NCBI GenBank assembly: GCA_032717465.1
Contig: CM064681.1
Coordinates: 13,789,954 to 13,853,953 of the forward strand
Direction of reading: 5' to 3'
Length of the DNA: 64,000 bases
From: Coenobita brevimanus
Lineage: Eukaryota > Arthropoda > Malacostraca > Decapoda > Coenobitidae
The notes below the pieces were generated by a model that ran no database searches, was not told where the DNA came from, and worked only from the letters and a program-made list of their open reading frames with translations. Below are positions 1-13,450 of this stretch, piece after piece (the first letter of the stretch is position 1; the number at the start of each line of letters is the position of its first letter). Position numbers and translations under genes: made by a program.

Positions 1-406
1 CTTAACCATTAAAATAGTGTCAGTGAATCATGTGAATATGGTGTGCAATAGCTATGAGCAAGGAACCAGTGAAATGTGCAGCAGTTGGAGGGGGAGACGG
101 GAAACTGCCGTATGACACGGGGTTGTCGTGAACGGTATAATTGCCAAGGTGTTGATGATGAGATAGCATTATAGTGCAATAAATAAAAGTACAGTGCAAC
201 AAGTGGCCAGGGCATGAGTCACGTACGCGTTACAGCAACAGCACGCCGTTGTTGTGAGGGGAATAAAATAGAGGAGGTTTAGAGATATTTCATTATTATT
301 GTTCTATTCGTTCCACATGCTTGTTGTGTGAAATATGTAAGCATGAGTATTATAGTGATATATATAACATATGCTTGTGTGGAATATAACTGAATAACCG
401 AATCTT
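1..406. other. No gene recognised
   Basis: I see no supportable coding region, RNA gene or mobile-element terminus here. The stretch is AT-rich and only short antisense frames are open, with no motif. Confidence 0.5.
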
Positions 407-860
407 TCAATTTATGAGAACACAGTATATTTCACCACTAAAAGTACATGCATGTATTCCATAGGTCACATTGGATTTTGCTACCTTTGCGCTAACTCAG
501 GTGTAGCAGACGATATTTTTCTTACGAGAACAGGCTGCATTTTTTTTTTTTTTTTCACATGAGACATAACCAAATGTTTCAATTTATGGGAATCACAGTT
601 ATATTTCACCACTAAAAGTACATGCATGTATTATGCAGATCACGTTGGATTTCACTACCTTTGCTCTAACTCAGTTGTAGGAGACACGCTGCACTGTTTA
701 CAGTTTTATTTCACAATGGACATAACCAAGTCTATCAATTTATGAGAAACACAGTATGTTTCACAACTAAAGTACATGCATGTGTTCCGTAGATCATGTA
801 GGTGGCCCCTACCTGTTAGCCAACTCAGGTGTAGCAGATGATGTTTTTCAAGGACATACA
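407..860. repeat. Degenerate tandem repeat, three units
   Basis: Three related units start near 407, 579 and 735, so the spacings are about 172 and 156 bases. Each opens with a TCAATTTATGRG-like segment, carries CACAGT..TTTCAC.ACTAAA and AGTACATGCATGT, and closes with AACTCAGGTGTAGCAGA or a close variant. The units differ by indels and substitutions and are therefore old. A poly-T run (about 540-555) lies between units one and two. No function can be assigned. Confidence 0.7.
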
Positions 861-1374
861 CGTATATCATGATTCCTTTGCGTTGTGCCAGTGTCAAGCA
901 AAGTTCTTGGTTGGCAGAGAATACAACATCTTGATTGCTTTATTTCAGCACACAACCCTAGCACAACAATTGATTCACCAGTTGGCTTGCAACGGCACCA
1001 CATTGTATTGCAAAGATGCAGCAGGGGTTGGCACCAGAGCAGTTGAAAAACTACTTGATGAGATCAAGACGGAGAGTGAGAGTGAGAGTGACCGGTCTGG
1101 GGTGGAGGAGTGGACTGAGCTCCTGCCTTCTGGCCATCAAGTGGAGCTGTCCCATCACCTTTCACCACGGGAGAAGACACCACCATCGGCAGCCGGACCA
1201 ACTCAAGAGCACTCTCCACCTCTAGGACCTGCTGAACCCAGCCATCTGTCTTCGTCCAATCTCCATCTCCAGGCTCCTCTGCCTCCTTGGCCAAACCGGT
1301 GTCACCGGAGGCTGGCCCATCCTAAGTGTTGCTGGCCCCTCCACTCACGTCTGCTGTGCAGGATGCAACAGTGA
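838..1374 (+). pseudogene. Possible acidic N-terminal remnant of the downstream piggyBac gene
   Basis: A 178-codon open frame contains an acidic stretch (EIKTESESESDRSGVEEW, about 1060-1120) followed by Ser/Pro-rich sequence. PiggyBac transposases often begin with an acidic, low-complexity N-terminus, and the recognisable transposase starts about 0.7 kb downstream on the same strand. That is the only link. There is no conserved motif, and 1375-2089 shows no continuous frame joining the two. It could equally be a chance open frame. Confidence 0.2.
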
Positions 1375-2089
1375 CATCCTCACTCGCCAGGCCGAGGAGA
1401 ATGGTGTCCCTATGTCAGGACTCCATATTATAAATACAAATCATAATAGATAGCATGATGGACAGATAGATAGAGCACCAGACAAGGTGTGGGAATGGGA
1501 AATGAGCTTGCAACCCTTAAGTGAAGGAACGCTAGACGTGCATCGGAAGCAGTACATACACACAGACATATAGTTCTAGAAGCTTGAACAACAGTATAGC
1601 CCACGTGACATGACCCCTGCTAAACGAGAATGTAGGAATCAGAGATCAGAAAGGGGCCAGCCATAGAACCGACAGGTAGTGGAGAAAGGAAATATGAAGA
1701 GGGGTCCAATGACACTTAGTAAATCACGTCCCTGTGTACTACATACTCTGCTCAACTTACACTTTTCTTTGAAGATAATAAATCAAGATCAACTCCCTGT
1801 ATTCATCTTTAACTCCTCCTGCTCTTCGATTAGCACAATAACTTTAACCAAACCTCAAGACTTACATATTACAAAACCAAAGAGTCACACCCAGAGCCCT
1901 CTTTCGTCCTCGTCCTCGTCCGTGCCGTCCCCTCCTAGAAGAGGGCGCCGTGATCCACTGCCTGGACACGGGGTACGTCCAAGGGGTCAAAGGGCAGGCC
2001 GAAGGGTGTCGGAAGGCTGACCTGCTCCCACAGCCGTCACCCCCACTGAAGAGGATCCCGGGTGGAGCAATGGCTCGTTCACACCGAAC
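1375..2089. other. No gene recognised
   Basis: This lies between the acidic open frame and the first clear piggyBac motif. Open frames at 1679-2020 and 1950-2225 have no family motif and look like chance. It may be the eroded 5' part of the piggyBac element. Confidence 0.4.
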
Positions 2090-4078
2090 AATGGGCCATT
2101 CAATGGCTCCCCAGGGATCAGGGTGGATATCCCAACAACTCCACTGCAGTTCTTCCAGCTCCTCTTCACTCGCGGGTTGTTGTCATATCTCACCGTGGAA
2201 ACAAACCTGTATTCCATATTCCTGAGGACTCGGATGCCTGGTTCTCCTGCAGTGAAGAGATAGCCAAGTTCCTGGGGTTATACCTTTTCATGGGGGTCAT
2301 GCATATGCCCACCATTTGGCACTAGTGAAGGAGTACTGAGCTGCATGACTACCCAAGGTTCTGGCAGACGATGAGTGGAAGGTGCTTCAGTGCCATCCTT
2401 AAGCACTTCCATGCCTTCAACCTGTTCACCATACCCCGAGACAACAAAGATCAGCTCCGCCGTGTTCACACGGTCTTCGAGTACCTCCTTCAGCGGTTCC
2501 AGTCCACATATCAACCCGAGGAACCTTGATGAGGGCTCTCTGGGGTGGAAGGGAAGGCTGTCTTTCTGCGTGTACAACCCTCGGCAGCCCACCAAGTACT
2601 CCATCAAGCTCTACATGGTGGCTGAGTTGTCCTTTGGCTACATCTGGAACCTCAAGGTCTACACAGGGGTGCAGTGGACCCTCAAGAACACTATGTGCGA
2701 CCTCGTGGAACTGTTGAATGACCAGGGGTACGAGCTGTTCTGTAGCCTGTGCAAACAACTCTTCACTGCAGGCATTTATGTGTGTGGGACCCTATGGTTG
2801 CCTAGAGCAGCGGTTCTCAAACTTTTTAGTCGGTGACCCTATTTGGAATATTTCAAGACTTCGCGACCCACAGGGTAAAAAAATAAAACGGAGAGAGAGA
2901 GAGAGTAACCAGTATATAGCCTATCGTAGTTATTATGAATATGCAAATAGTATATTAAGGATAATTACAATTTCAGTTACATAAACAAAATACGGTACAT
3001 TGAAACCATTAGGCTTATACTGTGTATCTGCGACCCATCATAATTACTCTCGCGACCCACCTTTGGGTCGCGACCCATAGTTTGAGAATCACTGGCCCAG
3101 AGGAGCACCACGCCAGCTGCAGGCCATCACCAGGGCTAAGAGCCTGCCTGAGGGGGGCATGGCATACAGGCACAAGGACAATGTGCTCGTCTTGCTGTGG
3201 AGGGACACGTGCATTGTCAACTTCATCTCCACCTTCCACAGCGCTGACACCATTCCCAAGAGGGTTCGAGGGAAGGTGCGGGGTCATGATGGGCTGACAA
3301 CGCATGTGGCGAAGGTTGTCAAAAAGTCCGTCGTTGTGGAGGACTACAGCAGGTACAATGGTGGGGTGGATCATTTTAACCAGATGATGCAGCACTACCC
3401 CATACAATGGCGAACCATCAAGTGGACGAAGATCACATTCTACTTTATCCACACGGCACTCTTCAATGTGTTTGCCTTGCACAATAACTACAGACATGTG
3501 ACAATAACCCTCCTTGAATTTGTGGAACAGTTCATCTATGATCTTCTGCATTTCCATGAAGAGGATTGGCCTGCATCTGGACATGTAATCCACCACACCC
3601 CAGACCTTCCAACCCATTGGCCAGCACCACCAAGACCTGGCACCCAGCAGGCACAGGCACAAGCGCCAGGACTGGTCCAACCACCACCAACACCATCACC
3701 GCCTGCAGGATGACCACCACGGGTGCCAGCACTGCCACCAACACCGCCTGCAGGAGGACCACCACAGGTGTCAGCACCACCACCACCTCCAGTTGCTGGT
3801 CCGTGGGGAGAACCCGTGCCTGGGCCTGCAGCTGCCCCTCCCGCACGACAGGAACACAGAGCACTAGGGCATCCAATCAAGTGTTGCCATGTGATAGACG
3901 ACAATGTCAGGTTGGACCGCATTCTGCGCCACCACCGGGCGAGGATCCCAAAGGGAAGAGGCTCAGGAGTACCTTGTGCTTCAGGTTGGGGGTGAGGAAG
4001 GACACAAGGAACGTGTGTCCTGTATGTGATGTGCTGCTTTGCATGGGTAATTGTTTTGAGCGGTACCATGCCAAGTGA
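2090..4078 (+). pseudogene. piggyBac-type transposase, multiply broken
   Basis: The product would have been a DDD transposase that cuts and pastes DNA at TTAA sites. In order I read FFQLLFTRGLLSYLTVETNLY (about 2148-2210; compare the family's F..LF...L...I..ETN.Y), an EIAKFLGLYLFMGVMHMP segment (2260-2310), MSGRCFSAILKHFHAFN (2370-2420), DEGSLGWKGRLS with the first catalytic Asp (2530-2565), YSIKLYMVAELSFGYIWNLKVYTG-like sequence (2600-2670), the third-Asp region LLWRDTCIVNFISTFH (3193-3240) and YNGGVDHFNQMMQHYP (3355-3402). A Cys/His-rich C-terminus (CPVC, then CF..YH, 4018-4075) resembles the family's terminal zinc-binding module. The frame changes near 2220, 2325, 2525 and 3700. The second catalytic Asp is not visible in the expected GYELFCSLCKQLF region. 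A MITE at 2808-3094 also interrupts it. Terminal repeats were not found. Confidence 0.8.
2808..3094. mobile_element. hAT-type non-autonomous element (MITE)
   Basis: The 287-base insert begins CAGCGGTTCTCAAACTTTT and ends AGTTTGAGAATCACTG, which are terminal inverted repeats of the common animal hAT MITE type. It is flanked by 8-base direct repeats, GCCTAGAG (2800-2807) and GCCCAGAG (3095-3102), which differ at one base. The interior has paired 'cgacccac' motifs and a short GA run. It lies inside the piggyBac transposase frame. Element plus one duplicated copy is 295 bases, and subtracting it brings the upstream and downstream transposase frames back into phase. Confidence 0.85.
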
Positions 4079-4094
4079 TACCTTCACTAGTGGA

Positions 4095-4097
<3 letters not shown>

Positions 4098-4142
<45 letters not shown>
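4098..4142. repeat. (CA)n microsatellite
   Basis: About 22 uninterrupted CA units just downstream of the piggyBac frame's stop codon. Confidence 0.95.
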
Positions 4143-4144
<2 letters not shown>

Positions 4145-5689
4145 AAACTCCCACACACAGTACAAAACTCCTCACCTCCAAAACCATCTGGTCCTGCAGG
4201 AAAAGCATCACCACTGGAGACGTGAGCGATTTTTCTTTTTTTATTTTTCTATGTACCTATCTTTATGTCAGTATATTTACACATAGACTTTATACTGTTA
4301 TTTACATCAACACAAAACAGGGAAATAAGTCCAGTTTCAGTTTCAGTTGCTAGCAACAGGTATAGTGTTCATGTGTGGTTTCTGAGAGGGCTATAAAAAT
4401 AACCAGATGTAATTTTACAATAGCAGTTGGAATAAAACAAAAACAAAACATATCTAGCAAGCATAAAAATGTTTGTGCCCTATGGGGAAATAACATAAGT
4501 GACTGTGGCTGACTGCAGTCCAATACACAGGTGGGTACACCATAGATTTTTGCTTTTTTCTTCAAAAACTATGAGGCATAGGAGAACCATTATTATATCA
4601 AATGAATGCCCATGAAGTTCTGCATAAGATGATGAAATAAAAACATAACACTGCGAGGAAAAGTTTTTCGCTAGAGCTCCCCAAATAAAAACTCTGTTGT
4701 CTATCGGAAATAGGTTTTACTTTTTGCTTATTGCTCGAAAACCATACCTCATATCAAAATGCCAACTACCCCATTCTAAAGCTAATAAAATTCTTTTTCA
4801 AATGATGTATAAGATGTAGAGACAGATTAGTAAACATTTGAGCTATGATGCTGGGAATTGAGACGAATGTTCCCAAATGTTATTCACATCACCCAAATGT
4901 ACGTATAGTGTTTTACTTTTTTAGCTTATTGTGTAGAACAAACATAGACGAATAGGAATCTGTAGGTTTTGTGGCAAAATAAATGCATTTGGGTGGTGAA
5001 AAAAAGCCGAGAATACTTTTTTTGGACCGTGTGGCGGGCGGCGGGGAGAGGGGAGAAAGCCTTCGTGTCGTGGAATGCGAAACTTATTGAAACTTATCTT
5101 GAACGAAAGAGATAATTCACTGAATCCACCTTTCTGTGGTTCTGGTTATACTAAAATTATGTTGGAGCTGTCTGTTCAGGATTAACTTCCTGTAAACAAA
5201 GGGAGCTCAAGCCACCTCTCATCTCCCTATTAGATGTCTGTTAGTTTCGCTCTCCATATTAAGGTATAGCAGGTCTACTTGACATTTCATCTTATGGTGC
5301 AAGATGAAATATCTAGGTGATCATCGCCTAACCATTAGCATTTAGTCTCTCATCCGAAAATCGAACTCAGTAATTCTCGCGAGTCGATGTCAAGGCTTCG
5401 GAACTTCCCAGGTTCATTTATATTGTCATCCCATTAAGCAGCAGATACTTAGCTTTAGGAAGTCAGGCTAGGCAACCATGAATATCTAACTGTGATAGGG
5501 CTGTCTTTTTGCTTCAAGTACTGAACTTAATTTTTGGACAAAATCGCAAAATGACTAAGTTTTTATTTATTGATCCGTCTGGAAATAAATCCGCACATTA
5601 ATTTTTATTTTATTCTAGACATAGTACTAAAATCACATTAACATTATTAACGAATTTCTGTGAACATATCACAACTTATCACAGCCTAA

Positions 5690-5690
<1 letters not shown>
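4143..5690. other. No gene recognised
   Basis: About 1.5 kb of AT-rich sequence without a supportable gene, RNA or repeat boundary. It probably contains the eroded 3' end of the piggyBac element and the undefined left end of the Tc1-like element at 5725-7014. Confidence 0.5.
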
Positions 5691-8381
<2,691 letters not shown>

Positions 8382-8434
8382 CCTCCCCACAAAAAAAAAA
8401 AAAAAAGAAATTTACAAAGGAAGTTTCTTATTAC

Positions 8435-9237
8435 TCTAAAACAATCTGTCTAAAGTCTAGATAAGCAATCTGCAATAACATTTCCTTTCCTCTTGACATG
8501 TACATTATGTCTAATGAATACTCCTGAAGAAGTAGACTCCATCTTGTCAATCTCTGATTTTTATCTTTAAACTTACTAAGGAATTTCAGTGGGTTATGAT
8601 CGGTATAAATGACCATGGGGTCAAAACCAGAACACAAATAAAATGAAAAATGCTGTCAACCCAAAATCAAGGCCAAAAGCTCTTTCTCAATAGTTGAGTA
8701 GTTCTTTTGAGGTGGAGTGAACTTCTTACTGTAATAAGATACAGGGTGTTCAATACCCTGATCATCCTCTTGCAGCAAAACAGCCCCAGCTCCTGTATCA
8801 CTTGCGTCAACAGCCATCTTGAAAGGCTTAGCAAAATTTGGAGTAGCGAGCACTGGCTGACTTAATAGGATAGCTTTAAGTTTGCTGAAAGAGGATTCAC
8901 AGTTATCGGTCCAGACAAATTTAACTCCCTTTTTCAGTAGGTCTGTAAATGGTGATACAAGAATTGAAAAGTTAAGAACAAATCTCCTATAATAACCTAC
9001 CATTCCCAAAAATCTTTGTAGCTCTTTCCTACTTTTAGTTCTGGGAAGATCACTTATAACCTGAACCTTAGCTCCTGGTGGTGCAACGTGTCCATCACCA
9101 ATTACGTACCTAAGGTACTGAACTTTAGCTTGACCAAACTCACACTTTGATAAATTAACTACAAGATTAGCCTGAACCAAACGCTCAAGAAATTTACTGA
9201 CATGGCATAGGTGATCTTTCCAGTTGTCACTGAAGAT
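8435..9237 (-). pseudogene. Copy A RT C-terminal part and RNase H
   Basis: This continues the reverse transcriptase beyond the element B insertion: IFSDNW, then the RT connection (LQRFLGMVGYYRRFVLNFS) and RNase H with VDASDTGAGAVLLQ (catalytic Asp present), STIEKELLALILG and YTDHNPLKFLSKFKDKNQRL. A TGA replaces the Leu codon after ALILG (near 8655), and the last residues before the stop are frameshifted relative to copies C and D, whose ends read ADCLSRL. The enzyme would copy element RNA into DNA and remove the RNA strand. Confidence 0.85.
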
Positions 9238-10297
9238 TGTCAAGAATCAAATTCGCGACATTTCCCTTTTGTGAGAAGCCACGAACTATTAGTGGAAAAC
9301 TCACTGTGTATTGCTCAGTTAACCGTTTCTCTCTCCATTTCGGTGGTATACTTTTCAAAACATTCGTCACTGTTTCAAAAGTGACCGATTTAATGCACGT
9401 CACTAAGTGCTCTACTGAGCGATACTATTGTTTCTTTATTGTTCGCCCCTGCTTGCCTCAACTGTTAGCCACGCCTTCTTCCGGTGGCTTGTGCGTCCTG
9501 GCCATACATCGTATTTTGAAGGCAGTCCAGTGTTTGCTCTGACGGAGAGAGGTTCTGTGCTCCAGAAGTGTGAGAGAAGAGGTCAACTAGCACCCAGACT
9601 CCACTAGACCACAGTTCTCCAGTGCTCCCATCCTTGGTGATACACAGCATTCATTGACCAGTATTTCTTTTCGTTTTCCTAGTTTTAAGAGCTTAGTTAA
9701 GGTATTTTTCCTAGACGTAAGAATTTAGCTCTTGTGTGAGTGAGTGAGTGCGATCTCATTACTTTGATTTTGAATTGTTACATTAATTTTATTTTGTAAT
9801 CAATAAATTTAACAGTTCTTTTTCTTGAGCTTAATGTAATGTAAACTCTTGTTTCATTTCTCCGCAATTAAGCTTATATCTCATAGCTCCTAGCTTGCAT
9901 AAACGTTTGCCATTCATAACTGGTACTTAGGCCAGTCTTGTTGTATTAAGCTTAAAATCCGTTGTGCCTCCTAGGAGTTAAGCATCAGCAAGAACCTGAT
10001 ATTATTATTAGTATTAGTTATTTATTGTCAGGGGTGAAGTAACTTTCCAGAGGCTAACAGTACTAGTAATCAGCATTTGTGAGTAATTAGTCTCTGCTGT
10101 GTACTGTTGAGAAAGTTTATAAATTCTCGTTCTCAGAGAATCGTGCGAAGCAAGTCAGCGTAAAGTAATCGTTGCTTGATTTAGTAAGACAATCATTGTC
10201 CTTGCTCGTCAATAATATTGAATATTATTATCAATTAAATAATATTTAGCATTTATTTTAAAAACCCCGTTATTTATTTCTAAAAACCCCCGTAACA
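9238..10297 (+). repeat. 5' LTR of element B
   Basis: 1060 bases, starting TGTCAAGAATC and ending CCCCCGTAACA. It contains an AATAAA signal (9802-9807) and is followed three bases later by the primer-binding site. Its partner at 14031-15084 starts TGTCACGAATC and ends CCCCCGTGACA. Confidence 0.92.
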
Positions 10298-10299
10298 AT

Positions 10300-10317
10300 T
10301 GGCGACCTCATTCCAGG
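10300..10317 (+). promoter_or_regulatory. Primer-binding site of element B
   Basis: TGGCGACCTCATTCCAGG lies two bases after the 5' LTR, the position where a tRNA 3' end primes minus-strand DNA synthesis. Copies A, C and D use a similar TGGCGACCTC start. The tRNA partner was not determined. Confidence 0.6.
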
Positions 10318-10358
10318 ATATTAACTCCTAGCTCTAAAGCTATTCACGAGATAGTGCT

Positions 10359-10433
10359 CATGTAGAGGTGTATGCTATGTAGGAGGACTGCTGGGCCTTG
10401 ATAGCAGGCTGAGAAGCCTATGCCCAGAGTCGG

Positions 10434-10465
<32 letters not shown>
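10359..10465 (+). mobile_element. 3' fragment of a SINE with poly-A tail
   Basis: The block from TGTAGAGGTGTATGCTATG to CCCAGAGTCGGACAT followed by about 27 A residues closely matches the tail of the SINE at 22856-23194. Only the last ~80 bases and the poly-A are present, as expected for a 5'-truncated retroposed copy. It sits in the leader between primer-binding site and gag of element B. Confidence 0.75.
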
Positions 10466-10813
10466 CGTTCATATTTAGGCATTATCATTAAAGTTTATAG
10501 GCACAAGTTTACTGGTGTTTACCCTTAATTTAGCAAGTGAATTTTGCTTTATTAATCCATAGAGTACTTAACTCTATTTAGTACTTTATTATTGGTAACG
10601 CCAGACGATTTTATTCGCTCCTGGGTACCCGCCGTACCCATTGTGTTAATTATTGAGTCTTCTCAGTTATTTGCATTTTTGCTTTATTCTTTTCCAGTTA
10701 ACTAGATAAGACTGGTCACCACTAGGTTGTGTCTGTATTCTTTACTTGTGTTATTAGCATTCGTTTGCGAAGCAGTCAGTACTCAGTTTCGGTTTACTTA
10801 GTAAATTAGCGTC
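10466..10813 (+). other. Leader of element B
   Basis: Untranslated sequence between the SINE fragment and the gag start codon at 10814. No motif was recognised. A packaging signal would be expected here but cannot be identified by eye. Confidence 0.5.
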
Positions 10814-13129
10814 ATGGCTACCACTGTATTTTTACAGGAAGCCAAAGAAATGGGTCTTTCGGACCCAACCGAAATTAAAGAGTATATACTCTCACGGCAT
10901 AATCAGGAGCAGCAGCGTGAGAATGATGCCCGTGAAGAGCGTAAGATTCAGCGCGAATACGAGCGAGAACAGAGCAGATACGAGCGAGAACAGCGTGAGG
11001 AACGCGAAAAGGAGCGCGAATACGAGCGAGAACAACGCGAATACGAGCGTGAACAACGAGACAGAGAACAAGAACACGAACGTGCCGAGCGAGAAGCACG
11101 CGAAAAACATGAACTTGAAGTGCTGAAGCTCAAGCGAGATTCCTTGGCTTCAGACACATCCGGTGCAGTTAATTCAAGCTCCACTAGCTCTCTTCCTACA
11201 CATGTCCTGGCGACCCCACGCATCAAGCTTCCTTCATACAAGGAAAGCGAGCGAATCGAGCCGTACATAGCTCGTTTTGAGGACATGGTAGACATGTATC
11301 AACTGGATGAGGCAGCTAAGCGGATCCAATTTCTTAGTTTATTTGAGGGCCCTGCCCTCGATATTCTCCACAGAATTCGTGGAGACAATCTCACGTATGA
11401 GATGATGAAAGCTGCACTCATTAAGGCGTATGGTCTCACAGTAGACGACGCCAAAGTTCAGTTCATGCGAGCTCGTCTCCAAGACAAGGAGACAGCTGTT
11501 CAGTTACTCGATCGTCTCACTGCTTACTTAAATGAGTGGATGGAAAAAGATGAAACTCCTTCCACGCGTGAGGGGATAATTGACCTTATGCTGTGTACAC
11601 AGCTAGAGAGGTCGTGGCCTGCTGAGCTCATAGCATAGCTTAAGATCTGCCAGGTGAAAGATGCCAGCCAAATGGCAGAGAAGGCTGACGCATTCTTTAC
11701 TGCATACGGGTATCAAACTCGTAAGCAAAACACCTGGAACAGCAGAAAAGATACTGCCAAGTCTGGGAAGCCGTCTCAGACTGAGTTCCAGCATCAAGGC
11801 CATTCTCAGAGTAATGGCCAAGGTCCAAAACCGCAGTGGAAGGACCAGGGGCAAAACACTCAGAAACCTAAGTGGAAGAGGTACAACAAGTACCCTAACC
11901 AGCAGCAGTATCAGCCACGCAACTGACCGTCGGGACAAACTTTTTCACCACCAGCTCAAAAGAGGCAGGAAGCGAACGCAGCCTTCATTCCTCAGCAGCA
12001 GCACGGTGGTCATGTCCCTACCAGTGTGGGTACTCCCCCACAGTTCATTAGTCCCACAGTGACAGTGAACCCCCCTCCACAGATTGCCAATGTTCCATCT
12101 TCCCAGGCAGTGAGTACAAACCCTCAAGTACATAACCCTCAAGGCACAATGCCACATCAATTCAGCAGCCTCATGAGTGGCTAGCTGCTTCCTCCACAGG
12201 CCCTCCCACAGGTGACTACCTTCCTTGTTCAGCCAGGGTTTGTGGGAGGCATTCCTGTGAAGGTCCTGAGAGACAATGGTTCCTCAGGTTGCTCTGTTAA
12301 GCAGAGGTTAGTTCGGCCTGAGCAGTACACAGGTCGACAGATCCATGCAAACCTTATTGATGGATCAGTGAGATTGTTCCCTGAGGCATGTATCCAGGTG
12401 GCATCTCCATTTTATACTGGTATGACACTTGCAGTTGTCATGCCAGAACCTTTATTTGACCTCATCATTGGCAATATTTATGGTGTCAAGGATAGTTGCA
12501 CCGAACATGACGCTACTCAGACTTCGGCTGCTGCGGTAACATGAGCCATGGCTGAGGCTCCTGACTGTGTCACCCCAGTGATCATTGAATCGCCGCAAGA
12601 TCTGATGTGTAGTCAACTTGTTGTACAAGAACAACATTCTGACCCGACACTTGCTGCCATGTGGAACAAACAAAAGAGTCGAGTGATTAAGTATTCACGG
12701 GGAGGTCGAGCCAAGTTCCTTCGCAAACAAGGATGGCTCTACCGTGAGTCACGAACACCCGAGGGCGAGGTTCGACTGCAGTTTGTCGTCCTCGCCAAGT
12801 ACCGCCAAGCAGTGTTACAATGGGGTCATTGTTCAGCCTCAGGAGGTCATATGGGCAAAAGGAAGACCCAAGGCCGTATCCGAGCTGACTTTTTCTGGCC
12901 AGGGATGGGACGAGACATAGATAGTTTTGTACGTTCCTGCAGTGTGTGTCAAAGTAACACCACTAATCAGGGACATGTCCTTCCTGTGCCGTTCGTAACC
13001 ACACCTGTAATCTCTGAGTCAGTTGAGAGACAGGGTAGTGGTGAAGTGGGTGCAGACCTGACGTCTTGCCCATTGGCCCCACAGGACACATCATGTCCAG
13101 GGCCTGTACAAACATATTATGTACCGTAG
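10814..13129 (+). pseudogene. Element B gag-protease-integrase N-terminus, one frame with four stops
   Basis: One reading frame runs from ATG 10814 to 13129, interrupted only by stops at 11636 (TAG), 11924 (TGA), 12182 (TAG) and 12542 (TGA). No frameshift is needed. Gag has a long charged coiled-coil-like N-terminus rich in EYEREQ repeats (about residues 30-110), then capsid-like sequence (IKLPSYKESERIEPYIARFE, FLSLFEGPALDILHRI). A basic/Gln-rich tail has no CCHC knuckle. The protease-like domain has VLRDNGSSGCSV (12268-12300) in place of the usual D-T/S-G, and LIIGNIYG. It leads directly to an integrase H2C2 zinc-binding domain (GHCSASGGHMGKRKTQGRI, FFWPGMGRDID, CSVCQ; 12828-12950). The integrase core and everything after are missing. 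Confidence 0.82.
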
Positions 13130-13440
13130 GTTAAGGGGGAAGTTCGAGAGAGAACTCTGCAGAGGCGACTCGAGGCTATGGAAGACCCGAGTTTGCACAA
13201 GGATTCTCAGCTCCCCGATATTAATGTAAGTGCTGTAGGTTAATGGGGAAGTTCGAGAGAGAACTCCGCAGAGGCGACTCGAGGCTATGGAAGACCCGAG
13301 TTTGCACAAGGATTCTCAGTTCCCCAATATTAATATAAGTACTGTAGGTTAAGGCACTGGTTGAGGACCCGTGTGTAGTTCGAGGCTATGGAAGACCCGA
13401 GTTTGCACAAGGATTCTCAACTTGTCGACACTAATCGTGT
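13126..13440. repeat. 109-base tandem repeat, about 2.9 units
   Basis: Units start at GTAGGTTAA at 13126, 13235 and 13344, giving an exact 109-base period. They contain AGTTCGAGAGAGAACTC, CGAGGCTATGGAAGACCCGA and GTTTGCACAAGGATTCTCA. The first two are nearly identical, and the third diverges in its first part. The array occupies the place where integrase core and RT should follow in element B. Confidence 0.9.
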
Positions 13441-13442
13441 GC

Positions 13443-13450
13443 TATAAATA
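13443..13450 (+). promoter_or_regulatory. Possible TATA box inside element B
   Basis: TATAAATA lies immediately after the 109-base repeats, and an AATAAA follows about 65 bases later (near 13512). The arrangement could drive a short transcript toward the 3' LTR, but TATA-like strings are common in this AT-rich sequence. Confidence 0.25.

Noticed and set aside
2..10. TTAACC at the window start as the left end of the piggyBac element
   Set aside because: No matching inverted terminus was found near 4100-5700, and the site is far from the first transposase motif.
1064..2607. Minus-strand frames of 76-110 codons over the piggyBac region
   Set aside because: The GC-richer plus-strand coding remnant leaves few antisense stops, and no motif is present.
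5519..5560. Left inverted terminus of the Tc1-like element (TACTGAAC.. near 5519)
   Set aside because: The resemblance to the right end (6985-7014) is too weak to call.
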